In this document: positions 11,166-23,395 of the stretch, piece by piece | Layout of the letters: every line of letters begins with the position of its first letter | Position numbering within the stretch: position 1 is the first letter of the stretch | Assembly: GCA_039707465.1 (NCBI GenBank) | Contig: CM077647.1 | Coordinates: 49,741,110-49,805,109 of the forward strand | DNA from: Rhabdophis nuchalis | Lineage: Eukaryota; Chordata; Lepidosauria; Squamata; Natricidae | Direction of reading: 5' to 3' | Length of the DNA: 64,000 nt | The notes under the pieces: model-generated | What the model was told of the DNA's origin: nothing | The model's input: the letters and a program-made list of their open reading frames with translations, nothing else | Database searches by the model: none | Program-made: the position numbers and the translations under genes

Positions 11166-12038
11166 CGAGGGTGATTCAATAAATAAGGTGAATTTTTCTG
11201 TATAAGGACTTTTAATACAGATAGAAGCTTACTTTTTTATTTTTTTGTGTTTTACTACTTTTTCACATGGATTTAATTTCTTATGCAGATTACAAAAAAA
11301 CCTTGAGAGTTTTACCGATTAACAAAGATGGCCGACCAAGAAGCATGCTCCAGGATTGAACAGCGGTCAGTTATCAAGTTTTTGGTTGCTGAAGGGTGCA
11401 AACCCATTGAAATTCATAGGAGAATGTCAACTGTGTATGGTGCCACATGTTTCAGCTAAAAAAATGTCTACAAGTGGGCTACATTGTTTAAAGAAGGACG
11501 GAGCAGTGTTGAGGATGAAGGCAGGCCTGGGGGGCCTACAGAAGTGAGGTCTCCTGAGGTGATCGAATCAGTCTGACAGAAGGGTGACAGTGGATGACAT
11601 TGCAAGAACTTTGAGCTTATCTGTTGGGACAGCACACAAAATTGTCCATGATGACCTTGGCTACTCGAAGGTCAGCTGCAGGTGGGTCACAGCAGCCCAA
11701 ACGGTGCAGACCATCAAGGAGCTGGGCTGGGAACTGCTCCCTCATCCCCCTTATACCCCAGACCTTGCCCCTTCAGACTTTCACCTGTTTGGTCCCTTGA
11801 AAGCGTTCACGAGAGGCACAAAGTTTGAAAGTGACGATGAAGTCAAAAGTGTTGTGAGCGACTGGCTGAGACATCAGTCTAAAGATTTTTACGCTGAGGA
11901 AATACGGAAGCTTGTGCACAGATGGGAAAAGTGTGTGACAGTCCTGGGAGACTACGTTGGGGGAAAAAAAAGTAAGCTTCTATCTGTATTAAAAGTCCTT
12001 ATACAGAAAAATTCACCTTATTTATTGAATCACCCTTG
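11166..12038 (+). mobile_element. Mariner element with internal deletion
   Basis: It is bounded by TA dinucleotides (11164-11165 and 12039-12040). It has unusually long inverted repeats of about 65 bp, from cgagggtgattcaataaata to its mirror, and they extend to a taagctt site. The interior encodes degraded mariner transposase. At 873 bp it is shorter than a typical autonomous mariner of about 1.3 kb. It sits nested in the hAT element at 11044-12260. Confidence 0.93.
11330..11960 (+). pseudogene. Mariner transposase pseudogene
   Basis: The N-terminal helix-turn-helix region is readable from about 11330 (..SRIEQRSVIKFLVAEG) but is interrupted by stops before the in-frame stretch starting at 11584 (VTVDDIARTLSLSVGTAH). 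The sequence then jumps from CRWV to TIKELGWELLPHPPYTPDLA, so the middle with the first two catalytic aspartates is deleted. The C-terminal HPPYTPDLAPSDFHLFGPLK motif, which holds the third aspartate of a DD34D-type catalytic site, is kept. The product could not be an active transposase. Similar non-autonomous copies depend on an intact relative. Confidence 0.9.
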
Positions 12039-12268
12039 TACAAACCTTTATTTCTGCTTCTGAAGCCCAGCTGATCAGGGGTAGCAGATTGAATTGCTGT
12101 TCCTCAGCTGTTTTTCATGCTCCTTTCCTTGTTTTCAATGCAAAAGTTCAATTTCTCTTAACTGCGCATCCACGCGCATGAGTGCAGAGAGAGAGGGAGT
12201 GAGAAAGAGAGAAGCTGCATTCAACGAACCAGTAGTGAAGCCAGTAGGATACCACCCCAGTATGCAGA

Positions 12269-12915
12269 CCTTGGGTTTATTCCTTAAAATGCAAAAGTCT
12301 GCCTTTGATATAAAATCATATTTAATGGCCTTGTGGTTACTATCACAATATTATTGATACAAATATCTGTTCCAAAGTCTGTTTGAATGGCTAAAGACAC
12401 CCAGCAGTGCTAAATGACTATTCCAAAGTTCAGTTACTGGTAGTGCAGATTTAGTACATTTCCAAGTATCTCAGAAATCAACCGTTTAACATGGTAATGC
12501 TAGTCCCAGAATTTTGAATAATTTCTCTCTTTTGAAATATAAATCACTCTCCTCAACCTGGATGTTTGGGTTTCATAATCCATATAAGATTTATATTTTT
12601 TCATGTGATTATGATATGTTTAGTTCAAAATCCATATTAAACACAAACCTATTAGGAAAACTGGGTATGAGGAAATGTTTCTTATTTCAGGCTATTAAGA
12701 AAACATCCAGTTTTAGCTTAAGAATTTCTTTCCTTAAAATGTGAGTGAGAGAAATTCCAGTGAAAAACAATGACATTTCCAATATGCATGTCAAGTGTTG
12801 GCTGACACAAGGAAAGCCACTTTATCAAGAAAGTGAAATAACAGTGGATTATTTCAGAAGAAAAGCTCAGATCCAACAGAAGTTTAAATCAAATGAAACT
12901 TCCTAGAATTGTTCA
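12269..12915. other. Anonymous sequence
   Basis: No gene or clear repeat recognised. Confidence 0.4.
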
Positions 12916-12918
12916 TTC

Positions 12919-12976
<58 letters not shown>
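12916..12976. repeat. (TC)n microsatellite
   Basis: Dinucleotide tract of about 60 bp with a single ccc interruption. Confidence 0.97.
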
Positions 12977-12978
<2 letters not shown>

Positions 12979-13479
12979 TTTTCCTCTATTGGCACATTTG
13001 TAGGACAACTGATCTAGACAATAGGATCAGCAAATAATCATTAAATGTCAATGATTTTATCAAAAGAAAAGCAATGGTGATATTCACCATGCAGTGACAT
13101 AGCAGTGATATAATATAGTCCACATATAGCACACTGACAAGTGTAGATGCATATTCTCTGATCCAAATATAGAAAAAAGTGTACTAATAACTATGGTAAT
13201 AATGTACAAGTTCCTTACAAAGTATAACTAGAATTCATTGATAATACTTAAACTCCCAGTTTACTGTAATCTGAATGAATCAAGAAACAGTAGGTTCTTT
13301 CTCAATTCCCACTGTTCAATTTGATTCTCTACCACAGCTAAAATGATAATTAATGTATTGTAAATCAGCTACAAACACCACTTTAGAAACATTTAAACTA
13401 CCATGGGCTTATGCATATATGAGTCTTCCATTCTATTACAGATTTGTGGACTAAAAAAGATCACACCTCTATACTGTTT

Positions 13480-13590
13480 ATGGTTTCCGGTTTTATCTAA
13501 ACCCTGTTGATTTAATGTTTTTAATGTTTTTGTATTCTTTCTTTTATTATGGTGTAAGCTGCCCAGAATCGCAACATGATAGATAGATAT
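13480..13590 (+). mobile_element. CR1/L2-like LINE 3' end fragment
   Basis: The gtgtaagctgcccagaatcg motif is the diverged 'gccgcccagagtc' tail of squamate CR1/L2-like LINEs and the SINEs that share it. It is followed by a short gatagata repeat. Confidence 0.6.
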
Positions 13591-13599
13591 GATAGATAA

Positions 13600-14470
13600 C
13601 TAGAGATAGTTCCAAAGTCCCTTTAGTATATTAAATCTTTTAAGAATTCTAGCCCTTGTCCAATTTTCTTTGAATGTACAAAGCTAAATAAGTTATTTAA
13701 TGGAAGATTGCATCTATGACGGACTGACTAAACTATATTTTAGAACATTGGCCACCACCCAAAATGTGTTTACATTTTTCTTTTAGGAAAGTTCAACAAA
13801 TAATAATATTTAATAATACACATGATACACATGATATAAATATATCACATTTCTCAACAAAAGCAACAAGGCAAGAAAAGATATTCCGTGGTATCCCACC
13901 CACCATGATAATTTGTTTGCTTGCTTTAAACTTCTCTTGCATTTCCCCCCTAAAGTAGCTCAGAATAGTGTAATGCTGATAAAAGACAGCCAAATACAGA
14001 AAGCCTGCACAGTATGGCTTCTGGAATGTTCTCCAATTTTTTCATCAGCAGTGGCTATTGAAAATATTTACTGCATATTTTTTTTCCTTGCAGTGAGAAA
14101 ATAAAATGTGTCTCTTCTCTCCCTATTTTGCATATGTGCAAAATATTATGTGAATGTACATATTCATTCACAGAACATATGACATACATGTTGTTCTTCA
14201 TCATGTGAATGGGAGAAAGTGGTAGAAGGGCTTTGAATAGAGCAATTGAGCAGCTCAGCTATCTCTCCCAATTTTTATGTTTTTCTGATCTGATCCAGCC
14301 CATTTTCAACTTCAAATTTCTCCTGTCGTCATCTCTCCCACTCTTCAAAACCCTATAACAACTTTTTATTCAGTTGCTGGACATATAGAGTCCAATGGCC
14401 CGTAACATATCTTCTTTCCAACATTTTGGAAAAAGACAATGGAACAGAACAATTAAAACAGGTTCATTTT
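13600..14470. other. Anonymous AT-rich sequence
   Basis: No recognisable gene or repeat. Short reading frames at 13764 (+) and 13793 (-) have no family features. Confidence 0.4.
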
Positions 14471-14479
14471 TTTAAAAAA

Positions 14480-16250
14480 AGCAGTTTAAAAGATTGCCTG
14501 TTCTAGTCGTTAAACTGGAAAAAAAATGGAGGAACATACCTATTTTTGGTTGTCCACTAAATAAGACAGTGTTGTTGGCACTTCATACCTCCTTGGAAGG
14601 CAGTTCTATAATTTGGAAAATCAGATGGAGAAAAAGGTTAAATATCCTGGAGTCATATTGGCAAATTTTATGCCTGCTTGAAGTCATATTGAAAAAGACG
14701 TACTAAGATGGAATAATTATCCTCACTGGCTAGAATTCCTGTAAATTAGGTTAGCAAAGATTTTTTTTCCAGACATTACTGATATTGACAATTGATGTTC
14801 CATTTAAACAATGGAAAAATGGTATTCTTAAGTTTATTGGCAAGGGGAAAAACTGAGTATTAAAAACAATTGTTGCAAAATGCTAAAGATGTGAAACTGG
14901 ATTTTGATACTTGTTGCTTAGTATGGATGATAGACTGGTATGGACCCTAAAAAATAAATACTTCAAGTGGTAGGTCAATACTTCAAGTGGTAGGTGAATT
15001 AAGATTTTGATGGCATGCCTACTTATAGTATGACAAGGTTAAAATTCTAGGTTTAATTCTAAAAATCATTTTGTTAGATATGGGTTTGGAATAAATATTT
15101 AAAAAGGCCCACCCTTTAGGTGTCGCCCAAGAGGTTTTCTTCAGAAAAGAAATGGTCAGGCCAAATTAGTGGGTTTATGGTGTATAATACAATATAGTAT
15201 CTTTTAATCAAAATGAACTTAATGTCAAGTCAAGTGTAGAGTTGGAATAAGAAGGAGATAGCAGTCACTGGATCACATACTTCCAGTTGAAGGAAAGGTT
15301 TAATTTGTACCCAAAAAAAGTTATGGGTTTGAACAGGAGAAAAAATAAATTTGAAATTGTACCTTGTGTTTAATGATGAACATGTTATTACCAAGGTTTA
15401 TAAAATGTTGCTGAAATTGACCTTGGAAAATGAATATGTGAAACGTATGTTTCATTGGTCAAGGAATTTTGGGTATAATATTATGTTTGAGCAATAGGAA
15501 AACCTGTGAATGAAATTATAATAAATATTATATTATTGAAAATGTTTTTTACCAAATAATTGGTACCTTATACCTGATAAATTGTCAAAGGTGTGTAAAG
15601 GCATTTCAAATGTATGTTAGAAATGCAATTGTAAAGAAGAGACTTTTTGTCATCTTTAGTGGACTTGAGATAAAACAAAGTAATATTGGGTCCCATTCAT
15701 ATTTTAATGCAGAAGAGTCTTACATTGAATATAAGATTGAAAGTAGAGGTTTTCCTTTAAGACTAGCGGACAAGGAACTTGAAAAAAATAAAACTTTGTT
15801 ATTGCATATGTTGACTGCAAGATAATTTTTAAATGAAAAAAATGGAAAAATATATCAATTCCCACAACAGAAGAATTAGCAGAAATGGCAATCATAACTG
15901 TTTTAATTTAAAAAAATAACATACCTAGTTTTGTTTCTACTTGGAAATTACTTCTAGACTTTGTACTCAAAATAAAAAAAAATGCCACCTTGACTTTAAG
16001 ATTTACTGTTTAGATTAGCTTGTTGTTACAGAAATGGCAAGCACTTACTATCTATTTAAAAGAAAAAGTTGAGACTGTAACTTCATTTTTTTATTTTATT
16101 GTACTGCAAAAAGCTTGAAACCAATGGGTTTTTCAAATCTTTAACCTGCACTTCTCTTTTCCCTTTCTTTTACCTTGCTATTTCCCTATTATATTTATTT
16201 TTATTTGTGTTTTATATTATGGTAAACTTAATTTTAAAAAAATAAAAAGG
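14480..16250 (+). pseudogene. L1-type LINE ORF2 C-terminal remnant
   Basis: Broken frames on the plus strand follow the order of a squamate L1 ORF2 C-terminal half. These are a KWRNIPIFGCPLNK segment, a FKQWKNGILKFIGKGKN segment near 14805, a YFQLKERFNLYPKK segment near 15280, a NFGYNIMFEQ segment near 15470 and a late ADKELEKNKTLLLHMLTAR segment ending at 15825. Many stops and frameshifts intervene. A 3' UTR and an A-rich tail (aaaaaaataaaaagg) end near 16250. The segment is 5'-truncated and inactive. The L1 assignment is from memory of family order. Confidence 0.65.
14957..14996 (+). repeat. 20-bp tandem duplication
   Basis: The 20-bp unit aatacttcaagtggtaggtc occurs twice in a row, the second ending in g, inside the L1 remnant. 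Confidence 0.9.
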
Positions 16251-17990
16251 AAGACAGTTCTACAATTTGAATACTTACCACCGAGGAGGCACTTACTCCG
16301 TAAGTCAGGTCGACATTGTACTTACTGCGCTTAGTAAAATTCATAGTTACTTGATAAGTGCTCTTTGCCTTTCCCCCAAACCTTCTCCTGGAACCATTGT
16401 TGCATGATGATTTCTCAAAACACTTTCTTTTCACCCAGTGGAAAACTCTATGTCTAAATTTTTAAAGTCTATCTGTAAACAGTATCAGTATACTAAACCC
16501 AAGGCACCATGTACTTTGTCAAAAGTTTGTGAACCAGCATTCTTGCTGTGTATTGACCTGTGTGTGACCCATACATTCTGTTGGCTGCAACTCTAACAGT
16601 AGAAAAGGCAAATACCAATGTTGACTCTTCAAGGCTATGTCAGCAGTTTTTGATGTCAGTGATCAGTTTCCACTGAGCATGCACAATTTGGAAAAGGAGG
16701 CATTTAAGTTTTCAAATTAGATTCTAGTCCTTATGGCTGCATTGTTAAGATGAAAGATTCAGATTCTCCTTTTTTGGATTAAAAAAAGCCTCACAAGAAG
16801 GTAGAGAAATCTCATGTGACCCAAACAAGGAGGAATCCAATTTTATAGGTTTCCCCTTTTCCTGAGGAGAGGAACTAAGAAACAATGCAGCAGAATGTAC
16901 TAAACCAGAAAAGATGCCTTCTCTCTTTTGGTCACTTTGAGATTTTCCTTCCTTGGTGATACCATGCTGGTGAAAATAAAACATGGAATTAGTTCCATCT
17001 GTGATTCTGTTCCAGATGTTTGCTACAATATGGAACACACAATATTTGGTCTGATGATGCACACAAATAAGAAATAGCTCCATATTCATTTTGGAGAAGT
17101 TTTGATGGGAAAACAGAGTGAAATATGAACCTCATCTCATATTTCAGAATTTATATCGTCTTTTTTGTTTTCAAGAAAACTAAAAGGAACTTTTAGTAGA
17201 TAGCATGCATAAAACTCAAACTCAAGTCTTTGCTAATGTAATTCTGCAAATTTCAAAACTTTGTAAACCATAGGGCTATGGTTTAGGACATTAATTAATT
17301 TTAAGTTTCTCCTTATTTGTATGAAGGATGATTAAGGTTTTCATGGTTTACATTTGTAACACTATTTACTACTGTTCATCACTTGTACTGGAAAAAGGGT
17401 TCAAAACCCATTAAAATTATGTAAATGCACATTAGCTTCAGACAGAAGGAACTTGAGCCAGGAAAGGGGGCATCATTTCAATTTTCCTCTAGCTACAGTA
17501 TATCTGTGTCTTTATTTTTATTTTATTTTTTTAAAGCATTGCATCAAATTTTTATATTATTTTATTTTTCAGTGTGACTAAAAGCACCTGAAATAGCTTT
17601 GGAATAATTTCCAAAATTGTCTTTGTGGGAGAGTGGGATGGGGAAATTTACCATACAAGCTGATCTATAATTGGGGATTTTCTTTATTGTGAATTAAAAT
17701 ACGACTCACCAATTCTTGAATCAACAGACAACCATGCCAGTATAAAACTTGCTGTCCCTTTATATTGCCAGATAAGTATCTGTATTTACCAAGTACAAGA
17801 GACATTAACAGTATGCATGGGTTATCTTATTTCCACTCTGCAGTAAAGGACTCCAACAGGAAAGAGTACCAAAACGTTTTTTTTTTATATGGAATTAAAT
17901 GTGAGCTAAGATGTAACTGATCATTAGCCTGGGACTTATCCATTTCTCAAAATTCATTGCTTTTCCACGGAGATATTCAAAAAGAATCCC
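16251..17990. other. Anonymous AT-rich sequence
   Basis: No gene or repeat recognised. The 114-codon minus frame at 16745-17089 shows no conserved motif and is probably chance. Confidence 0.4.
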
Positions 17991-17998
17991 AATAGGAA

Positions 17999-18180
17999 CA
18001 GTGGTGGATTAAGGCTCACTGGTGCCCTAAACATTGACAAAGCTTGGTGTGTCCTCCTTCTTTGTACATAGTGTACAAATCTTCATTGGGTTTTTTCTTT
18101 CATTCTCAACTTTGTGGTGCCCCCTTGGGCCTGGTGTCCTAAGCACTTGCTTAGTCTGCTTAATGGTTAATATACCACTG
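17999..18180. mobile_element. hAT-type MITE
   Basis: Ends cagtggtggattaa and ttaatataccactg form an imperfect inverted repeat. Flanks aataggaa (17991-17998) and aataggag (18181-18188) match at 7 of 8 bases. The interior is non-coding. Confidence 0.82.
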
Positions 18181-18639
18181 AATAGGAGGCTCCTTTCAGA
18201 TATGGGTTTTAATGCCATTCCATAAAAAGAACTAAACCAATGCAAACAATAGCTAATAGGTCCAATAGACATGTTATGCAGCAGCAAGCAATCAAGGCCT
18301 ATTTTCTCCCACATCACTCCATATACTCCTTATCCCATCACTAGTCAGCTGCTACCTAGATATCTGGCAAGGGGTCAAATTATCCAGCTTCTATTGGGCA
18401 CTTTAGGTTGCTGCAAACAAACCGCCATACATCCAAATTTGGTTTAGCTTTCACAGAGACATCTGCACTTAAATACACTTTCCAAGTCTGACAAAGATTC
18501 CTTATCAAGATAAACTCAATGTTTTGGAAAAGTTGTAGACCTTTTTAACATGGATTTCATATGCTTTTGAATGTACTCCCTAAGTACTCCGCTAAGAGTA
18601 TTCCAACTATCATCCTGCCTATAAATATTAATATGTGTT

Positions 18640-18765
18640 CTCTCTGAGGCAGTAGAGCATTGTTGGCACCATACTGGGAGTTAATCACAACTGAGAGCCA
18701 CCCAGAAGTTGGTATAAGATAGGCAACTATATAAATGCTTTAAATAAATAAATAAAATTGTCTGA
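18640..18765 (+). mobile_element. LINE/SINE 3' tail fragment
   Basis: The segment contains gagccacccagaag and tataaatgctttaaataaat, a diverged 'gagccgcccagag...tataaat' tail shared by CR1/L2-like LINEs and their SINEs in squamates. Confidence 0.55.
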
Positions 18766-18939
18766 CTCCACAACTCCAGTACACAATTTCTCCATAGCTG
18801 AAAATTGCCTGTTTTAGATAGTGCTAGTCAAGAAGTCAAAATCAGATTCTTGGTAACTCTCTGCCTGCCCTGTCGGCCCCTAGAACATTAGCTGAGGATG
18901 GACCTATTGACTGGAGGTGCAGTGTATGGGACAAATTAC

Positions 18940-18977
18940 ACACAAACACACAAACACACACACACAGACACACACTT
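18940..18977. repeat. (CA)n microsatellite
   Basis: Imperfect acacaaacacacac tract. Confidence 0.9.
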
Positions 18978-19039
18978 ACATACCAATACCTCTAAAAAAT
19001 CCCAACAAGGGATGCTTGGTGGGATATCACACAAAGTTT

Positions 19040-19095
19040 CAATTATTTAGTTTATCGTAAATAAATAAATAAATAAATAAATAAAACTTTGTGTG
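19040..19095. repeat. (AAAT)n microsatellite in a short hairpin
   Basis: A (AAAT)7 tract is flanked by cacacaaagttt on the left and aaactttgtgtga on the right. These are inverted, so the repeat sits in the loop of a possible hairpin. Confidence 0.85.
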
Positions 19096-19250
19096 ATGCC
19101 TCCAGCAAGCATGTTTTGATTTCTTCCTTAAACATAGAGGGAATGGAACTCAGGAGAAGAGAGAAAAGAGAGAAGCCAAGAGAAGGCATTTTAAGGACAT
19201 AAAAAGCTATTTGCATGGGTTTAGGACACTGTGTTAGATTGGACACAGTC

Positions 19251-19620
19251 TAGTAGTGGGATTCAGCCAGTTCGCACCTATTCGGGGAGAACCGGTTGTT
19301 AACTTTCTAAGCAGTTTGGAGAACCAGTTGTTGGAAGAAATCTCATTTTGTTTTTTTCCACTTTACAGGGCTAATCCTGTAAGGACGGCAGGAAGGAGAC
19401 ATTGTGGTGTTGTTTCTGCCTAATTTTTATTGCCCTGCTTACAGAAACTGCCTCTCCGGTTAACCATTATTACATTGTAACAGCTAAGGCAAAGCACCCA
19501 TCGATGTGAGTAATGTTGAATTGGCCAGGCCCACCCAGTCATATGACCACCAAGCCCCACCTACCCCGCAGGCCATTAAGGTAGAAAACCAGTTGTTAAA
19601 TTATTTAAATCCCACCGCTA
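19251..19620. mobile_element. hAT-type non-autonomous element
   Basis: Ends tagtagtgggattcag and aaatcccaccgcta are an imperfect inverted pair. The interior has gttcgcacctattcgggga and paired aaccggttgttaa/accagttgttaaa motifs, typical of this squamate repeat. No clean target duplication is left. Confidence 0.65.
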
Positions 19621-19629
19621 TCATAGCCT

Positions 19630-20285
19630 CATATAGCAAATTTTTAGTTGAAAATTCATATGTAAATTCTTTTGCTTTTCTACTAAATTATAAACAAAAT
19701 AGTTACCTCCATATAAACAATGGTGCCTGCTCTGGAGGTGTCTGGCTGGAGTCATGTACATCTGAAGGGCAAAACACTAAGCCCCCCCTTTGGAGCTGAT
19801 AATATGAAAAATGTGCTCATATTGTGCCTATAATTTAGTTTGTTTTGGGACTTGCTCAGACACTTCAGTGTTGCGGAAATGACATCTTAAGTAGTTTCAA
19901 AAATTGAGTTTGATGTATCAGAATAGCATATGAGTCTGTTCTAGCGTAGGGCCATGTATAAAACACTGTTCATGTCTTGTTTCTGAAGATGCATTTCTAG
20001 AAATAGATAATTTGACTGTTCTGAAGTAAGCTCACATAGCATTCTGGGAATAGACTGCTGTTTTTCACAATACTACTTGCTATCGATTAGAACAGTAGTT
20101 AACTTTTATTTTATTTGAAAAGGCTAAGCAGTATAAAATTTGGGTAGTATTTTGAAAGAAGGCTACCAAGAAATCACAGAGCTTAAGACAACAATGTAAA
20201 ATTTAAAGAAAAATAACCTGGAAGAGAGTAATTGAAAACCATTTCTATACTATTGCTGAGAAAACAATGTAGTCAGAATAACAAA
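19630..20285. other. Anonymous sequence
   Basis: No gene or repeat recognised. Confidence 0.4.
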
Positions 20286-20289
20286 TTTG

Positions 20290-21128
20290 AAAGGGACTTT
20301 AGAAGTCTTCTAGTTCAATCCCTTGCTCAAGCAGAAAACCCTATGCCATTTCATACAAATGCTTGTCCAATGCTCTTCTTAAAAACTTCCAGTGTTAGAG
20401 CATTCATAACTTCTGGAGGCAAGTTGTTCCACTGATTAATTGTTTTAACTGTCAGGAAATTACTCCTTAGTTCTAGATGTCTATGAAGATTCTCAGTGAT
20501 CAAGATCATGGTTACCCCAAAGGTGTCCCCCCCCCCAAAAAAAGCAATTGGACTTTCTTTGGGTTTTTTTGTTTTTTTCCCCTTGAAGACATTTTGCTTC
20601 TCATCCAAGAAGCTTCTTCAGTTGTCTTTGGGGGGGGGGGATCCATCTTTGGTTCTTAGTTCTAAGTTGCTTCTCACCTTAATTAGTTTCCTTCCATTAT
20701 TTCTTGTCCTCCTTTTAAGTGTTTTGGAGAATAGCTTGACTTCCTCTTCTTTGTGGCAGCCCCTTAGATATTGGAACACTGCTATCTTGTCATCCCTAGT
20801 CCTTCTTTTCATTAATCTAGACATACCCATTTGTTGCAGCCATTCTTCATATGTTTTAGCCTTCAGTCGCCTAATCATCTTTGCTGCTCTTCTCTGCACT
20901 CTTTCTACAGTAGCGTCTCATCATCTTTTTTTTTTTTTTTTTATCGTGGCAACCAGAACTGACTGCAATATTCCAAATGTGGTCTTATCAAGGCATTATA
21001 AAGTGGTATTAAGGCTTCACACGATCTTGATCCTTTCCCTCTATTTATATACCCTAGGACTGTGTTGGCTTTTCTGGAAGCTGCAGCTCGTGTTTGAGTT
21101 GAACTCAAATAAAATAGACTTTACTTAA
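20290..21128 (-). pseudogene. CR1-type LINE reverse-transcriptase C-terminus, split by a Penelope fragment
   Basis: Minus-strand frames read QRRAAKMIRRLKAKTYEEWL...RRTRDDKIAVFQYLRG...RRTRNNGRKLIKVRSNLELR, the C-terminal end of a CR1-type ORF2. After an interruption the frame resumes as LELRSNFLTVKTINQWNNLP. The 3' UTR continues to about 20290 with agaagtcttctagttcaatc. LELR is present on both sides of the interruption because the target site is duplicated. The copy is 5'-truncated and inactive. Comparable CR1 pieces lie at 29935-30415, 53205-53345 and 63155-63330. Confidence 0.82.
20475..20655 (-). mobile_element. Penelope-like 3' fragment inserted in CR1
   Basis: On the minus strand the segment reads the Penelope 3' end: aagcttcttggatgagaag, then cttcaaggggaaaa and ccaattgctttttt up to cacctttggggtaaccatg. 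It contains C and G homopolymers. It splits the CR1 frame. The flanks cttagttcta at about 20466-20475 and 20656-20665 look like a target duplication of at least 10 bp. The 210-codon plus frame across it is spurious. Confidence 0.72.
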
Positions 21129-21448
21129 CTGTCTTACCCTAAAACAAGACCATTCATATATATTATATATGATGCCAATCTCATTTTGAGAAATAATGAT
21201 GTTTAATACCCATTTAGAGAAAGAGTGTTTCAACATGAAGACTTTTTCCATTTTCCAATTCTCCCAAATCCAATTTAAAATATCCCTGAAGCTAACATAG
21301 ACTATTTTCAGATCTATCCAGACATTGGGATGTTATAATAGTAGACAAATCTACATATACGTGAAACTACGGATCTTAGAGAAAGCCATTAGGTTGCCAT
21401 TTCTGGCCGTAATCTGAGCCTAGGAATAAAACTGTCAATCACTTAGTG

Positions 21449-21583
21449 CAGAGGTTCCCAAACTTGGCAACTTTAAGACTTGTGGACTTCATCTCCCAGC
21501 ATTCTCCAGCCAGCATAGCTGGCTGGAGAATGTTGGGAGTTGAAGTCCACAAGTCTTAAAGTTGCCAAGTTTGGGAATCTCTG
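21449..21583. mobile_element. Palindromic hAT-type MITE
   Basis: The 135-bp hairpin has arms cagaggttcccaaacttgg and its mirror, with a loop near ccagcatagctgg. Flanks acttagtg (21441-21448 and 21584-21591) are a perfect 8-bp target duplication. A few arm mismatches show modest age. Confidence 0.93.
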
Positions 21584-21599
21584 ACTTAGTGTCTACTTG

Positions 21600-22745
21600 C
21601 TAACCAGTAATTGAGTACACTGTTATGCCATCTCATATCTAAATTCACACCCCTTCCCCTTCAATAGTAAAGAAGAATACATTGTTAACTTTCCACCATG
21701 CTTCTATACAATTTACTAACAATTTGGTATTTTGATTCCTTTTCGTAGCCATGGCAATGTACTGCAGGATCCTAGTACTTTGCAAAACCAAGAATCCCAT
21801 CCCAGCAGAGCACAGACATATAGCGATATTGTATTTCATTTCTGAAATACCATAGAACCCATATTTTTTAATATAAGGGTTAAACAATGCCACTTCAGTA
21901 TACTTTTTTTAAATTGTTTAATTGCAATTTTGTAATTGCAGACACTTATTATATAATCAGCAATAGGGATCATCTTATATATGAAATCTATGTCTTTGTC
22001 AGGATTGCCTTAAGGAATATTTTATCTTATTTAAGTGAAACAGGTCAGTCAAGCAATTGATTTGAGGATTTTAGCCACAATTACAAGACCAATACTTTCC
22101 AAAAACCCTTAAAATCTGTCTGTGCCAAATTAGGCTATATCCTCCTAAAAAAAACATTTCAAGCTTGTTTGTTAAGCTAGGAACACTGCTGAAGGCAGCC
22201 AAACAGCCATTCTCAATTAAGACATATTGGGCTGTGGGCGATTCAACTTAAAGGGATTATATTACAGTTAAGTGAGACATTGATGAACTCTACTTCTGCT
22301 ACTATACAATGACGGTGTCACCTAACTCAATTAATCACAATTTTGCACAGTGAATCTTGTATCACAGACAACGGTTAGAAGAACAAGCTTCTGTTAGACC
22401 TGGCATTTCATTGGACTCTTGAGTCCTGATCAAGCATATTTAACCAGCATTTTTCAGCCTATGAATCCTATCAAATATGCACAGGTTCTCAACTAGACCC
22501 AAGGCAGCTACAGAACTGCACTAATCCTCTTAATATTCATTGACTTATTTTGTTTTCTCAAGCAGTGCATTTTGCTATTGTAATAAATTAGATTTTTAAT
22601 GGATATGACTTTTATGAACAGAACTACAAAGAGCTGTGAAAAATACTTCACCTGGAATCAGTTACATAAACATGTAATTGACTTTTGTCTTTCAGTTTAT
22701 TACACAGGCCAAGGATATATATTAAGGAGGTGAGAGTTTTTCCAC
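21600..22745. other. Anonymous AT-rich sequence
   Basis: No gene or repeat recognised. Confidence 0.4.
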
Positions 22746-22747
22746 TA

Positions 22748-22877
22748 CAGGTAATGTTTAACTTACGATGCTGCAATAGTTGGAAGTGTGAAAATCAGAC
22801 ATAAGTCACTATTTTCAATACTGTTGTAATTTTGAATTAACATTAAATGAATGATTGTAAGTCAAGAGCTACCTATA
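22748..22877. mobile_element. Short MITE, 'cagtcctcgacttac' family
   Basis: Begins acaggtaatgtttaacttac and ends gtaagtcaagagctacctat, an inverted pair. The interior has the ctgttgtaattttgaatt motif of the family. It is an internally deleted copy of about 130 bp. Confidence 0.7.
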
Positions 22878-22879
22878 GT

Positions 22880-23390
22880 GGTTTTGGGGTGTATTTAAGA
22901 ACTTTTTCTTTGGTAATTATGACTGTTACATATAAGAACAAATTCTCTGTAATGCTTTCATTTTCCCTGCTCTGAATACAGCCTGAAACAGCCCTTGATC
23001 TTTCCTGCAATCTTTATTTCTCCTCCTCCACCACCCTGACCCAGTTCCTGATTAGCTCTTGACAGCACTTTGCTAAGCCACTCGTGTGGTTTTCAAAATA
23101 GATTCCTGGGATTTGATATATAAAAACATGAAACACTTTATACCTTCACAGAAGCACTACATAAAAATAAATATCATTACCACCAGCACAAAATATGAAA
23201 CATATCCCAAAGAACTGTAGGATCAGCAAAACTTAAATGGACATTTAAGATTTTATGTTTGGATTGAGGAGTGGGAAAAACTAAATCAGAATCTGCCCAT
23301 AGACCATAGAGAGATTTGGAGTGTACTTCTGCTTCAGAAATGCATGACTGTAAATCAGTTTCTAAACAAAACATGCAAGGTAATAATGAC
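22880..23390. other. Anonymous sequence
   Basis: No gene or repeat recognised. Confidence 0.4.
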
Positions 23391-23395
23391 AATAA

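Larger units (their letters stand above)
11044..12260. mobile_element. hAT-type element interrupted by a mariner
   Basis: Left end cagaggtggtattctacc and right end gtaggataccaccccag are imperfect inverted repeats. Flanks tattcaga (11036-11043) and tatgcaga (12261-12268) match at 7 of 8 bases. The hAT sequence is 11044-11165 plus 12041-12260, and the intervening mariner arrived later. The same TIR type is seen at 41817-42026 and 59679-59850. Confidence 0.88.

Noticed and set aside
20496..21128. 210-codon plus-strand frame with hydrophobic stretches
   Set aside because: It is antisense to the CR1 coding remnant and crosses the Penelope insertion, so it is a shadow frame.
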